From Marchantia polymorpha subsp. ruderalis (lineage: Eukaryota > Streptophyta > Marchantiopsida > Marchantiales > Marchantiaceae), in assembly GCA_037833965.1 (NCBI GenBank), contig AP031354.1, positions 16,594,001 through 16,658,000 on the forward strand: a stretch of 64,000 nt of DNA. The letters are read 5' to 3'. The position numbers were made by a program, and so were the translations under genes. Shown here piece by piece: positions 10,350-22,989 of this stretch (positions are counted from its first letter, which is position 1; every line of letters starts with the position of its first letter). Below the pieces are notes generated by a model. It was not told where the DNA came from and searched no databases. It worked only from the letters and a program-made list of their open reading frames with translations.

Positions 10350-13300
10350 AGATTGAATTCATTATGCTCAAAGACGTGCATAAATCCGGCGATTGGCTCG
10401 AACGAGCTGAGCTCCCTCTAACTTGGCACAATTTCACCACACCGTCCAACGACACTTTCGCATGTTCTTGAATTGAAACAATGCGCACACTTTACTTCCA
10501 AGTACACGAGAGAGTCAGGCATGGAGCTCTTCCAGCTCCATCATGAGGCTCGGAAGCACAGAAATTGTTGGACTTGTAGGGAGCCAAGGCTTTGATACAT
10601 TTCCAGGCCTTGATTCGAGTATTCATCATTTTCATGATCTATGTCTCCCAGTGAAGATGTTTTGTTTAGGGTAGACACCATGATCTGGTTTCCTTGCAGA
10701 AAATGATTTTGCTCCGCCTGATGCCTCCTTCGTCATAAGAAATCAAATGCTGAATTATGTAATACGTTCTAGAATGGACCTCCCTCCTGCCCAATAAATA
10801 GATCAAAGTTTCGATTTTCGACATGATTTTAGACCGTTTTCTTTCCTTTATCTTTCTTCACTCTTTACAAAGTTTCGTCGTTTGGAAAAGAAAGTAATAT
10901 ATGTTACAACCTTTTCATACGTCTGTGATTGAGAATCACCGTTGGTACATGCATTGACTTCACATATTCATGGTACCAATATGTATATTTGGTAATGTAC
11001 ACATGAAACAAGTGAAGCCATTGATTTTACATGTACATTTATTCATTTCTCTGCCTAGCTTAACACGTTCAACTTATGCTTGTAGATACCAGCAGGAGCC
11101 AGTGAACAAGCTGGAATTATTTATTGGTACTGACAATGTAGTACAGTCTCAAGGTTTATTATTTCCACTACAAGGAAGACAATTGGAATTTTGTCTTACG
11201 TGAAAGGTGAATTCCAACATAGTGGAAAGGATGGAGGGACCCATGAAGTCAAAAATTAAAGAACTTCTATCATGTTATGCAGAAGTACAACAAGTGAATA
11301 CGACTCAAAATCAACATTCAGGGAGGTACTGAATCAAGCACAAATTATGAACCTTGCTTAGTACACACTGAAAAGGTTTATCAGGTACTACATCATGCAC
11401 GTTACTGCCATCTTTTTGCCCATCAACTATTGCACAACTTGTGCTTCAGTACCATAACTGACTTACACGTTTTGTATACTTCTTGTAAAGATTGAAACGG
11501 TTTCAACTCAAATTAACTTGCTTCTACATTATGTATGACCACAAAGCAAGAGTATGATCATTTATTTTTTTATTTTTGTTCAACTCTGCACATTTGTACA
11601 CTTTTGGTTTTGCCACTACAATCCCACCTTATATTTTTGTCTTTTTGGTTTCAGTAATTTGATTGTTCGGCGCTTTAACATGTCTTACTTGGTTCTTTAA
11701 CTGTCTCTAGAATTATATGACTCTTCGAAAAGACCACCATTGTCGCTTTATTTTGTTTGGTATATTTGGACTTCTTTCAAGTCTTTGTTTTATTTGGGCT
11801 TAGTTTAGAAAAGCGTTATAGAAAAGATTACTGGAGTGGCTATAATTTCTTGTTCGTTATTATCTTCTTTTTTAACCCACGTGGCCAAGTTTATACACTT
11901 GGGTGTCGATAAGGCTACAATTTATTTTATACGCTTGCGTTATCATGCGGTAAACGCCGATCAACTGGAGTTTTATGGCTTGGTTCCAAAACCAATACAC
12001 AATCACTTGTCCATACCTACTGATCAGGACATGGTATTTACGGATGAAACATTTTATATGTGCACTTGTGCAGACATTAAAATCTATTGAGTGTAAGACA
12101 AAGTAGAACTGAATGTGCAACATGCAGCTAAAGGAACTTCCCATGACTTTACCTCCTTGGCAGTATGAGTAATGGACGAATTATATGTATAAATTTAATG
12201 CGATTCCCCACTTGCACTTGAGATATTATTTTCTGAGCCGAAATAGGAAACATGAAGTGAGTACAATATCCAAGCATGGTTTTAATTGGATTTTTCCGTC
12301 AATCAGTTCTATAACTGTCAAACACTTATAATGATGTAGAAGTTACATCAGCTGGTCTACTTTTCAAGAATTGAAGTTGTCGTAACTCAGGACATTGTTA
12401 ACCAGCTAAATCTCCTAACAAGTGATCCCCATTTCATTCAGGTCGAGGATCTGGGCATCTTCTTCGCATTGTCGGAGCATCATTCAGTTCAAACGTAGAG
12501 AATGTCATGTTCAGCGGGCGAGGGGCTGGATGAAGTTTAGTGGCAAGCAAATCCTCAGCTACATCCGACATATATAGCCATCTACATGTTACCGTGCATC
12601 TTTAAATAATGTGTCACCCCATGAGAAAAATTCTGATGTAGAGAGGAGAGTATCTCAGCGAGCGTGCATCTTTATCGTATCGAAAGCTCAGTATAAATCA
12701 ACTGGTTCGAATCTTGTAAAGAGCACTGCTTCGAGAATTATAAAATAAATTTCAGCTTAGTTCACCTAGTACCAGATCTGTCGGAGGGTGATAATGCAAG
12801 TCTGACGGTAATGATTAGGTACGTTACTATATCCACAGCCAATTGGAAGACATTAAGGTGTCTTAGACAGACAGCCGGTGAGAAACTTACAATTTTATAA
12901 CGAGTTATATTCAAGAAACTTTGACATAGAACTCAAGTGAAATTCCCCAACTTACATCAAAGCACAACAGACGAGCATTGGGCTTTGTGGAAGGCCCTTC
13001 AGACTGGTGATGCAAGACTTTCGGCATATGCTGGTTGCTAGTACTGCCTTTGGCCCCACATATTCGGTACATAGATATGTCACTCCAAATTGGATTCACT
13101 CACGCCCGGTTGTGGCTTTTTATGGGCAATTCATCTTTAGTTGTTGCTAGAGTTAAATATTGTCTACATAGGTCACGGGGGCAGCGACATTAAAAGGGAT
13201 CACCGTACAAAGCTGGCGAAAGCACACATAGCAACGAACTACTAATTGTTGAAAGTAGACTACATATGTGCCAACAAAGTATACCTAGTCGTGGACCGTT

Positions 13301-16189
13301 GCTCATTAGTAGTCAAATTCGATTGATGTACTGGAGCATATATAATTCATATTTGCTAGGCAAGCCGTGGGCAGTTATATGTGAAGGCCTGTACGTTCGA
13401 GGAATAAGCAGATCTAGCCATTATACGTCTACACTGCTGCCAAGTACAAAGCGACTATCGACAATAAATTTACCAAAAATTATCAGTAGACATGGCAATT
13501 GCAACTCAAAATTCTTCAGTCCCTTCAATACTGCATCATCACCGGCTCGACAATCAGAGCTAATGACAGTTATATACTGATGTGCAGTCAATTCCGAAAA
13601 CCAGCCAACAACTGAATTGATCATCTAACATCAACTAAATCATCATCTAACATCATCCTCCATTACACGCGGTAGTAGATCTGAGTTTCACGATGGTTCA
13701 CTCCACACACTCCAGACCCTGTATACTACGCCAGACTTCAATGAACCTCGCATGTTGCCTTCAATGATGTGCCTTGATAGCACGTATACATGAGCAGAAG
13801 CTTGCCTGCTACTTACATTGGACAAAACGACAAATACTTTACTTCCACGTTATCACGTTGCTACGAGAAAAAGACGAGTACTCAAGTGCTCTACCCAGCA
13901 ATGTAATTTTCGGTTGTGGCCAGTGATGGCGACTAACTAGGGTCTCAGATTAATACAACCACTGACATCGGATGCATCCATAGAAGCGAAGTAAGACTCC
14001 TCTTTTACTTCTGACACTATATACAGGAGTTCACCGCTCGCACCATAAAAGAAAATGCAAAGAAACAAAGGAAAGCTCAGGTCTAAGGTGAACAAAAAGA
14101 GAGTTTCAGGGCATAAATAAGTCCCCAAATACGATGACGAGAGGTCAGGAATTTTAACAAGAGGTGCAAAATAATGTTGGATCACGCACAATACAATGCA
14201 GCAAAGGAAGTTAGACACTGGAGGATTGGAGGGAACGAAATGATGGCTGTGTGAACTTCTCGTGGAGTATGAATTTGATCGTATACCTAGGAGACCTTGA
14301 AAATGGAACAGTAAAACACGGGGACTCATTGCCCTACTGCTAATCAGCAGTTTAATTAATCCAATAAACTGATACATACAACCCAGCCAACGAGTAAAAA
14401 TGTACACAAAGGTGTGACGCCAAGCTTGACAGTGTAGACATCTACCGCATAAGAACCGCATGTCTTGACTATTCACCACTGCAGTCCTCAGTCTGAGCCT
14501 TTCCATGCTCTTCTCTCATAAGATAATTGATGTATCCATTGACTTTATTTGAAACAGTATGAGATGGCTAATTCTTACAAACAATTGTCTCAAGATACGC
14601 TTCAGAGCACTAAGTAGGCTTCTCCATCTCATTCACTCAGAAGTTTCTAACTGGAGAGCAGACGTGGCACCTTCACTTCGCTATTCCCAGATTATAGGAG
14701 AGCAAGATATCAATTGTAAATAGGTATGCGCCTGTCAACCGTGCTTGAGTCAACAATAGAGAAATCATGCCTGTCGCTTGACTTGTGGTAGCAACTCTGT
14801 GAGTTTGTTGTCATACTTCCAGAGGCCACTTCTCCATATCCAAACACGTTGATACCATTCAGAAGCAAGCCTGCGAGAATACCAACATCTCAAGAATATA
14901 TATGCGCGCAACGTTTGATGTAGAGCCACATTAAATTGGAACGTAATCTACATAAACATATTCCCATTACATACAACAACCAACATGCATTGAAACCTCG
15001 GAGGAAGTTGTCTGCGTTGGACTTAAGCCTATCTGAGGGCCATCAAATCAAAGGTCCTGAAATAGATAGCCGACTCACTCAACGCAGTGGAAATTCCATC
15101 ATTCTAGTCACTGGTTTAAACTTCACAACTTTGATCTTCACATTAGGAAGCTTCTGACAACGACAGGCCTGTCCGCAGGTCATTGTCTACTGGGCGAATA
15201 ATAGATGTAGTTAAATTCATCGGCCGCCATTCGATCAATTTCTCAGAAAAGTATTACACATACATTACATCTGTTTGACAAGAGTAAGTTGGGTGGTTTA
15301 TTAGCATTTCACACCTCTACAAATGTGGTAGTTGCTTTTCACAAGAGTTACATGAGTACTAAGAAAAACTACCCACGTTTCTTGATATTCCGGTTCATGC
15401 TATATACTGACAAATCTTCTCAAAGCTTCAATATGTCCAGACACTGACGACAAATGTAAGTAAGATAATAGTTGAAATTTGAGTGAAAAAAAAATAAATC
15501 TGGGGAGGCTTACAAATTGCCCGAATGGCTAGAATACAAGATGTGTATGGCACAAATACTGCATGGACTGATATTAACTGGTACTCATGGAGAAACAAAT
15601 ATACCGACCTGGGAGAGGATGAAGAGTACCTGAAAAAAAATATGGTTGCCTTTGAATAAGTATGAAATCCTCGGTGTCCAGGACACCTGTGTCCATCTAA
15701 TGGTGTATCAGCTGCTACAAGAGACCTCACCGAAGGAACCTCTTGGTTGAAGCGGAACTTTCAGTGGGAGTACCTAGCTTGTGTGTCTATTGTATTTGTA
15801 CATGACACTCGGTCAAGCTCAAAATCTTAGTCTGGTGAAAAAGTCAAATAGCAATCTGGGTAGGGTAGGGTAGGGTACAGATGAAGTGTATCGGGTGACG
15901 TGTAACAGATATTAGTCTGCTGCCTTGGTAGTATTGTAGAACACTTTACCGGGTGTTTACAACATAAATGTGAAGGAAGACACCCGGAACTGCTTGCTTT
16001 GAGGCCAACAGATCTTCATCTGACGAAAGTTGGTCTTTCAGAGTCATAAGTGGTTGGGACTTCACTACTGGTAAAAACGACGGCACCGTCACTGTAGTTT
16101 CAAAATTTACAGGCTAGTGGTAAAAGGATCTCTCTCCTAGGTCTCTCCTTTCCTCTCCTCTCTGGTCTATCTCTGTTAGAACGCCTCCC
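10350..16189. other. Long gene-free interval
   Basis: No open frame here shows a family I recognise. The longest, a 189-codon minus-strand frame at 13937-14506, is rich in Leu, Phe and Cys with no motif and looks like chance. A GGGTA minisatellite of about four units lies near 15859-15877. The part just before 16190 is probably the formin 3' UTR. Around 11590-11780 the sequence repeats loose TTTGG-CRCTTT motifs like those at 57400-57660. No tRNA was seen. Confidence 0.45.
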
Positions 16190-19100
16190 TCAAGTATCCT
16201 GGTTTGCTCCCATGCTTCTGCTTGTCAGCTTGGCAATCAAAGAATCATTATCAGCTTTTTTGGCGCTGCCTGGCGAGTTTTTCATCTTCTCTTTCTCAGC
16301 TTCTTTCTCGGCCCTCTTCTTTTCCATTTCAGCTGCTTTAATGTTGTCATCGAGAGCCCGCTTGAACATAGTTACGAAGTTCAAGAGGATAGAAATAACT
16401 GCGGGCAATGAACAAAATGCAACAGAGAAGACTCGGAGTGAGAATATAAAGTGAGTCACCAAGATGTGTTTAACGAGTTCAATTTCTATGTCTGCAAACC
16501 AAGAACAAGAAAATTCATCAAAAAAATCTGAAAGTCCTACCTTGTTCAAATGGACAGCGCGCAGGATCTTCACCAAAATACTGCGCCAGCGAATCAGCAT
16601 TTCTCCCCTGGAAGGCCCACGTATACTAGATAAGAAAGAACTCAAGCATTTTGTCTGCAATCACAACATTGTAAATCTTCCCATGACAGAATTTCAAGAG
16701 CATACATCGTTCGAATATATTCAAGATTTTGACGTAAGTCATATTCCTGAACGCTCACAGATCCTCGAGTGGACTTACCACTTCCGCATAGAGGGAGGTC
16801 AATGACCTTCCTTCCGCTTCGGCACCTGACAGAAATTTCTTCGAAACCTGGCAAAATACATTTTTCTTCAATTTCTCTTATCAGGACAAAGGGCACTACA
16901 TGCACTTTCCAAAAAGGTGCACACGAGCTCATCGCAACAGGTAGGTTAGCGCTCAAAATTTTGACAGTTAAAAATTAAGTACAGTTCACATACCGCTCGG
17001 AAACAGTCCGATATTGGACCATCGTTTTCTGAAGACGCCAGTTCCTGCTCCACTCTTTCTAGACCTTTGCTCACTTGTGACATATCTTCAGCCATTTGCT
17101 TTAGTTGGACCTGCGAGGACATATTCGTTAGGAAAACCAAAAAGTCCAATCGGTCTCATGGGGGTCTAGGAGACAGGGTATGAGATGTTCGAATAGATCG
17201 TTTTCCTCAAGTGAGGTCAATATATCCAGATTTCAATCACCAAACGAGCAGTCTTTTCGACGGAGATCCTAGATAAACGGGCTCAACGAAAAAAGTGAGA
17301 ATACCTTGGAAGCACCCTCCAAGTGGACAAGATCTTTGTGAAAGTCCAACAGCTCCGCCAACTTCTCCGAAAGCACCTGGAAAACACAATAACACAATAA
17401 CTTAGCGTCTACAAAGCTAGAATCTTCACAAGGTAAATGGCTTGCAGGTCATCCACGCTTCTCTCACGTGTGTTCACCTTCAGAATATTCAACGAACCCT
17501 TAGACCTGCAGGTGTAAGGGTGGCACATTCAGGATCAAAGTGCCAATTTAAATACAAAGCATAAAACACTTCTCCAGAAGGCTTGCAACTCAGACCTTGC
17601 AAAGATAGTGCATCAAGGTCATTTTAGTGTTGCGGGCACGGGTATCTGTGAGCTTCAACAGACTGTCCAGCTTGAAGCCAATGGCAGAACCTGCAACAAA
17701 TCAAACAAATATACTTAAGCTTTGACATAAACTGTCCTAAACTGTCCTTAAACCCTGTCCCAAACTGAAAGCTGCACTAAAAAAAGCTCATTTCCAAAAC
17801 TTGCAAAGTGAAACTTACCACGAGCAGTGCCTTGATTCAGAGCATTTCCTAGAGAGAGAATGGTTTGCATGACCCGCCGCAGCTTGACAGACTCCCTCAC
17901 CTGAAGGTAAACCAAACTTATCGCTCAGTGGCTCAAAACAAACACGGGAATTCTCGAGCAAGTCCCGTCGGAAGCTTAACCAGTAAGAAACTTCACAACT
18001 GTAACGGAACCAGCTCATGATAAGCCTACCTCTCGAGACGCCGCATTTACAGTTTCCAAATGTTGCCGCAATTCGGCTACCTATTGAACCAGCAGATCCA
18101 GAATTTAGCTCCAACAAAATAAATAAATATAGACTTCCTACAACCGAATGCAAACTTCTTCTAGAGGAGCACGGACCGACATATGAAGTATCTCACCAGA
18201 ATTTGGAATTGAATTTTGAATGCAAAAACGCTTAACTTGGCCTCCATCCTTGGTAATCGCATCATCTCAAGGAAAAACTGCACCGTAAAAGCAAATCGGT
18301 TACTATTTGTAAGTACATGTAGCCTCCTAATCCAACTAATAAAAATGACTTACGACAGACACATAACCGAGATTGGACCGACGACTGCGAGATGAATTGG
18401 TAAGACCTACACACCTGATCAGCCTTTCCTAGGTTTTCTTTCTCACCAGGGTAACTCTGCGCATGACGTACACACGTGAGAAGCAAGATCGACTCTTTCT
18501 TCAAAGGACAAATCGCACACCAATACCAGTGTAAAAATTGTTTGACCATACGACATACACTGACAGAATGGCAACTTTGTAAATGATACTATGAAGAACA
18601 TTTCAGTAATGCAGCTGCTTCAATGCTAAGTTCCCTATAAGAAACTACAGAACCACTCAGCACTAACAAACTGTAGGCATTGGATTTGAGTCTCATGTAC
18701 CTTCAACAAGTCCATTTCTTCCTTTGTCGGACAAAACTTGATAAGATTTTCCACCTGGTCCATGTCCAGGACCGTGTCGTCCAGGTTCAAAATTGCATTC
18801 TGACATCATATCCAAGAAAGGTCAGAAGAGTTCGTACTTTATTATACAATAAAAACTGAGGAGGTAAAGCAAGGGAAAAAAAAATCTCGATGCCAGACCA
18901 ATCACAATGGAAACACAGCCGCGGCAACCAAAAGAAAGCTGCGGGATGTGTATACAAGCACAAAGCACGCAATACGATCGTCATGGGAAGAAAAGAAGCA
19001 ACACTGTTGACGTAAAGAAGCAGGAAGCATGTACTTTTTGAAGAACTTACAAGCACATCCGACATTGGCATCTTTATCTTCGTCAACATAATTTCGCAGT

Positions 19101-22100
19101 TGTTGGCTCTCCGATGATCGACCTACAGACGATTCACATGATAGTCAATAATCTCATCGAATCTAACCATTATTTGTGAGCACCACAGAAATGGCATTGT
19201 ACTACACACGGATATACTGGTACCTGTGCCCAGGTTATAACTTATACCAAAATAATTCCATCTCGCGGTGAGACGGTCGTTGAAAAGCACGTCATCTTCA
19301 CTAGCATTTAAAACAAGATCCGCTTGGAGCTCTTACCAGGCAAACTTTCTCTTGCTTCGGTGCGGCATTCGCACGGGATCTCGCAGGCTTATCACCTCCC
19401 GCCGAAGGTGCTACAGCATTGGAAAACAGGCTTTCCAACTCACTCATATCAATTTCAGGTGCCCTGAAATTAAATGAACACCATAATCCTAACACGTCAG
19501 CAGACGCAAGGAAAAACAGATAACTTGGAAGAAACAGCTCAAAACGTTTGTCAAAAAGAATGACTGCGATGGGCAAAGCTCCTTGAACATCGAGGAAAGA
19601 ACAATGTGAGCACCGGAAATACTGCGAACACATTTAGCTGGAAAAGCCAAAGAAACGTACTTTTGTTGATCATCTTGCTTTTGATTTTCTGCCCACAGAC
19701 TGCCTTGTACTGCTCGAGTTACTTTCACCCAATGGAGAGGCTTCAAAGTGGCTTTCTTCACAACTGGAGGAGGTGCGGCAGCCACCTGTGATGCTGCTTG
19801 AGCTAAGGTAGCACCACGACCCCGACCAGCACCAGGTGGAGGGGGAGGTCCTGGGACTCCTCTACCTCGTCCACCAGGTGGAGGTGGAGGGGGTGGAGGT
19901 CCTCCAAGTTTGCCTCCTGGTGGAGGAGGAGGTGGAGGTGGTCCACCTCGTCCTTTTGGAGGTGGTGGAGGAGGAGGAGGAGCACCTCGTCCTCCCGGTG
20001 GAGGAGGAGGTGGGGGTGGGGGTGCTCTTCCACCAGGTGGTGGTGGAGGGGGAGGAGGTGGTGCCCTTCCGCCTGGGGGTGGAGGGGGTGGTGGTGGGGG
20101 TGGAGGTGGAGCTCCGACACGGGGAGGTGGAGGGGGAGGAGGGGGAGGAGGGGCACCGCCGGGTCTTGGAGGTGGGGGTGGCGGTGGGGGTGGAGGCGCC
20201 ATGCCTGGTCTCAACGGTGGAGGTGGAGGAGGTGGTGGAGGTGGGGCACCAGGCCTTGGAGGCGGGGGAGGAGGTGGAGGAGGAGGCGCCATGCCTGGTC
20301 TCAAAGGTGGGGGTGGTGGAGGAGGAGGTGGAGGAGCGCCGCCAGATCTCGCGAAAGGAGGTGGGGGAGGTGGTGGTGGTGGTGGTGGTGGTGGTGGAGG
20401 TGCAGCAGCTCCAAGCCTCGCGAAAGGAGGTGGAGGTGGAGGTGGAGGAGGTGGTGGTGGTGGAGGCGGCGGGGGTGGAGCTCCAACGCCAGTACCTGCA
20501 AATGGAGACACTTGAGGTCAATAGCAGCACATGTTTCTATAAATTCACAGATGAAGGGAAAAAGAAAAAAAGTGCTTGTAATTCTCCTGACGTGAATGAG
20601 TACCTGGACGTGAAGGCAGCGTTTGAGGAATTGTTGGTTTCTTAGCTGCACGAGGCGGGGACTCGGATCCTGAATCGTCATCGACCGGCTGTATCACCAC
20701 CTTGCTTGGTGTTCGACCATTCATTTCCTTTGCTAGCTGACCCAACTTTTCTTGAAACCCATTTGCAAATTGTTGCTGCAAAAACCGAAGAGCTGCGTCT
20801 CCATGGCCATCGTCCCATGTCCCGCTGTTGAATAGCTCCTGAACCCTCGCAAAAGCTTCCATAGGCAACCCTCCTTTCTCTTCACCACCCAGGGGTACCA
20901 CTGGCACCACTGGAGGGGGAAAAGTATCCACATCTCCGAAAAGCACCTATTTGATTCAGGCCCAACAACAAGACGGGCATCACTATTATTTCCAAGACGT
21001 GCATTCAAAGCAAGTTATCCATCGAAAACAGTACAGATTTGTGACTGCTGATCCTGATGAAATTTAGAAAACAAAAAAATAAAAGCAAAATAGTGAAGGT
21101 GAAACCACAATTCCACAGAAACTGACCTCGGCTCGAAACTCTCTGGTGAAGCGCTCCTTGGCATTCCATAGTATGTCAATATCGTCGCGGGTCAATATCA
21201 GAATATTAGACCGGATGAAGGCGGTATTGAACATTACGCGAAACATCATTTCCTCCCTATCAGTCTCATTGTCCAGATGAATGCACTCCAATACAACATC
21301 ACCTTGGACTGGGCATGTTACATCTATCTTCACCACATCGCAGTCCACCTGCGGATTTACAACGTAACGCTTCATGAAACCTTCAGAGAGGTGGATGCAG
21401 AACTTGACATGGTCAAACTAAATGAATCGTTAGTTTCGCGCCGAGAAAACATGTGCAATCGCAACCGGCTCCGAGGCACTATACGAGTAATAAAGGGCAA
21501 AAACTGCAAGAAATGATCCAGGAAATCAACAACTGACGACAGGTAAAATGAGCGTACCTGTCGGTAGTGCCTCACAGCCTTATTCTTCTTTGAAAGGGAG
21601 AACAACATTTGTGTAGTGCGTGTGGCCCTGTGATGTGGGTCCCTTCCATAAAGACGTACCAAAGGGCGGCATCCTCCTTCAGAATCGAAACTGGGGACAA
21701 CCCGGAGCATGAGACAGTCTAAAGTAAGGGCACGGTCAGGTGGAGGCCACTCTGGCGAATTGTTTCTCCTTGCCACGTACTGCAGATATCGAAGTTGAGA
21801 AGGTATGGGATTAAGTGGAGACAAGAGCTGAAGCAAACCTTTGGGGGCCTCCCTGTGCAGCATGTCCAGAGTTCTCCCCTCCCCGGTGTGAAGCTTTCTA
21901 TAGATAAGGAAACATGAAAGGATGAAAGCTAGGAGAGGCCAACCTCCCCGTTCACAGTGCATTAACACGATGTTCTGATGGCCCTCCAAAGATAGCCAAC
22001 TGTCACTGGATCGGAGAAAGTGGTGGATCATTTCCATTGAGAGGATTGGGCATCCCTCGTACTGCCTTGGGTAATCCATGACAGTCATGTCATACTGAGA

Positions 22101-22989
22101 GAGTATTTCTGTCAGTTGGCTTTTCTTCTCGCCCTCCCGGAAGTTAAATACAAGAAACGAAGATTCGGGGAACTGCTCGTGAAGTTGTGTGGCGATTTGA
22201 CGCATGTATATTTTGTACGTCTCATCCTCGAAGACATCGGTGGAGAAGCAGGAATCGAACACTGCATTGAGACCCAGCCGATTTGCGAAATACATTAGAT
22301 TGACGACATTACGACTTATTCAGGCATCGCACGGAATTAGAACACATGTGCTGACGTAGCTTCACCTATCTGAATGGCCATGACACTCGCATCGGCGAAA
22401 TCTGGGCTAAGGAGAAACAGATATCTTACTGCTCCAACGCATCCAACAAGCGTCGGATATATACATATATTTCAATCATCTGAACCTGAAGTACCTCTAG
22501 CCCTAAACCTCTTCCTCAAGTCCTCGATCAAAATTCCTCTAGTTCAATCTTTCTACGGTTCGGGGGCGAGCGACTCTGGATCGCGAACACGCGGGGACGA
22601 TTTTGAAGATGTAGATTTCATATCTAATGTAGGCAGAGGAGTGCATAAACAGGGGTGATATGAGACTTCTCGGATAGTCATCCCAAGAAATGAGAGGTCT
22701 GTAAGGCACAACTGAAGGCCGAGTGGACAATCAGTGAGCTTGTTCTCTGAAGGGGCACACCTTGCTAAGTAGGCTCTCCTCCCGACAGGAAAGAAGTGAA
22801 CTAGCAAAAAGTTCTGCCCGACACAATTAACGCTTTCAGGGGCAAATGTAGAATCTCTAAACTGCCGCTTTAAAGCTGAATATGAACAGAGACAGAGCTG
22901 GCGAGGAGTTAATTACCGTAAACACGCTCTGTGATTTCCAGGAGGCCATCAGGTGGCCTCCTGTAGAAGAACCTCCGAAAGAGCGACAT
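16190..22989 (-). CDS. Class II formin with PTEN-like, C2, FH1 and FH2 domains
   Basis: Formins nucleate and elongate actin filaments. Class II plant formins act at the cell cortex and drive tip growth, and moss For2 is recruited through phosphoinositide binding by its PTEN-like head. Exon 1 (22917-22989) encodes MSLFRRFFYRRPPDGLLEIT and ends in the GT of GTAATT. Joined to exon 2 (21558-22261) it gives ERVYVFDSCFSTDV, the family signature. Exon 2 holds the phosphatase-like loop as HCERGGWP, where the catalytic Arg of HCxxGxxR is replaced, so this is a pseudophosphatase. Exon 3 (21127-21417), starting FDHVKFCIHLSEGF, is C2-like. Exon 4 (20603-20946) is a linker with VLFGDVDTFPPP. Exon 5 (19661-20495) is the FH1: about 15 poly-Pro runs for profilin-actin, then KPLHWVKV. 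The FH2 follows in small exons: ELESLFSNA, RRANNCEIML, NAILNLDDTVLDMDQVENL, SLGNALNQGTARG, GFKLDSLLKLTDTRARN, SENDGPIS, TSLYAEV, YFGEDPARCPFEQ. It ends in a charged AEMEKKRAEKEAEKEK tail. All key segments are intact. Confidence 0.96.
19829..20495 (-). repeat. FH1 poly-proline coding tract
   Basis: Roughly 670 bases of CCN-type repeats (GGT/GGA on the plus strand) encode repeated runs of 8-18 prolines, punctuated by short Arg-Pro-Gly, Arg-Gly or Gly-Met-Ala linkers. This is the profilin-binding FH1 region of the formin. The nucleotide repeats make copy number unstable, and assembly errors are possible here. Open frames in the other five frames across this tract (poly-Gly, poly-Val/Glu, poly-His/Leu) are shadows. 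Confidence 0.9.

Noticed and set aside
13937-14506. A 189-codon minus-strand gene
   Set aside because: It has no motif, plausible start context, splice-linked exons or recognisable family, so it is treated as chance.
19836-20645. A long plus-strand Val/Glu-rich or Gly-rich protein opposite the formin
   Set aside because: It is the complement of the FH1 proline tract, so low-complexity repeats keep all frames open.
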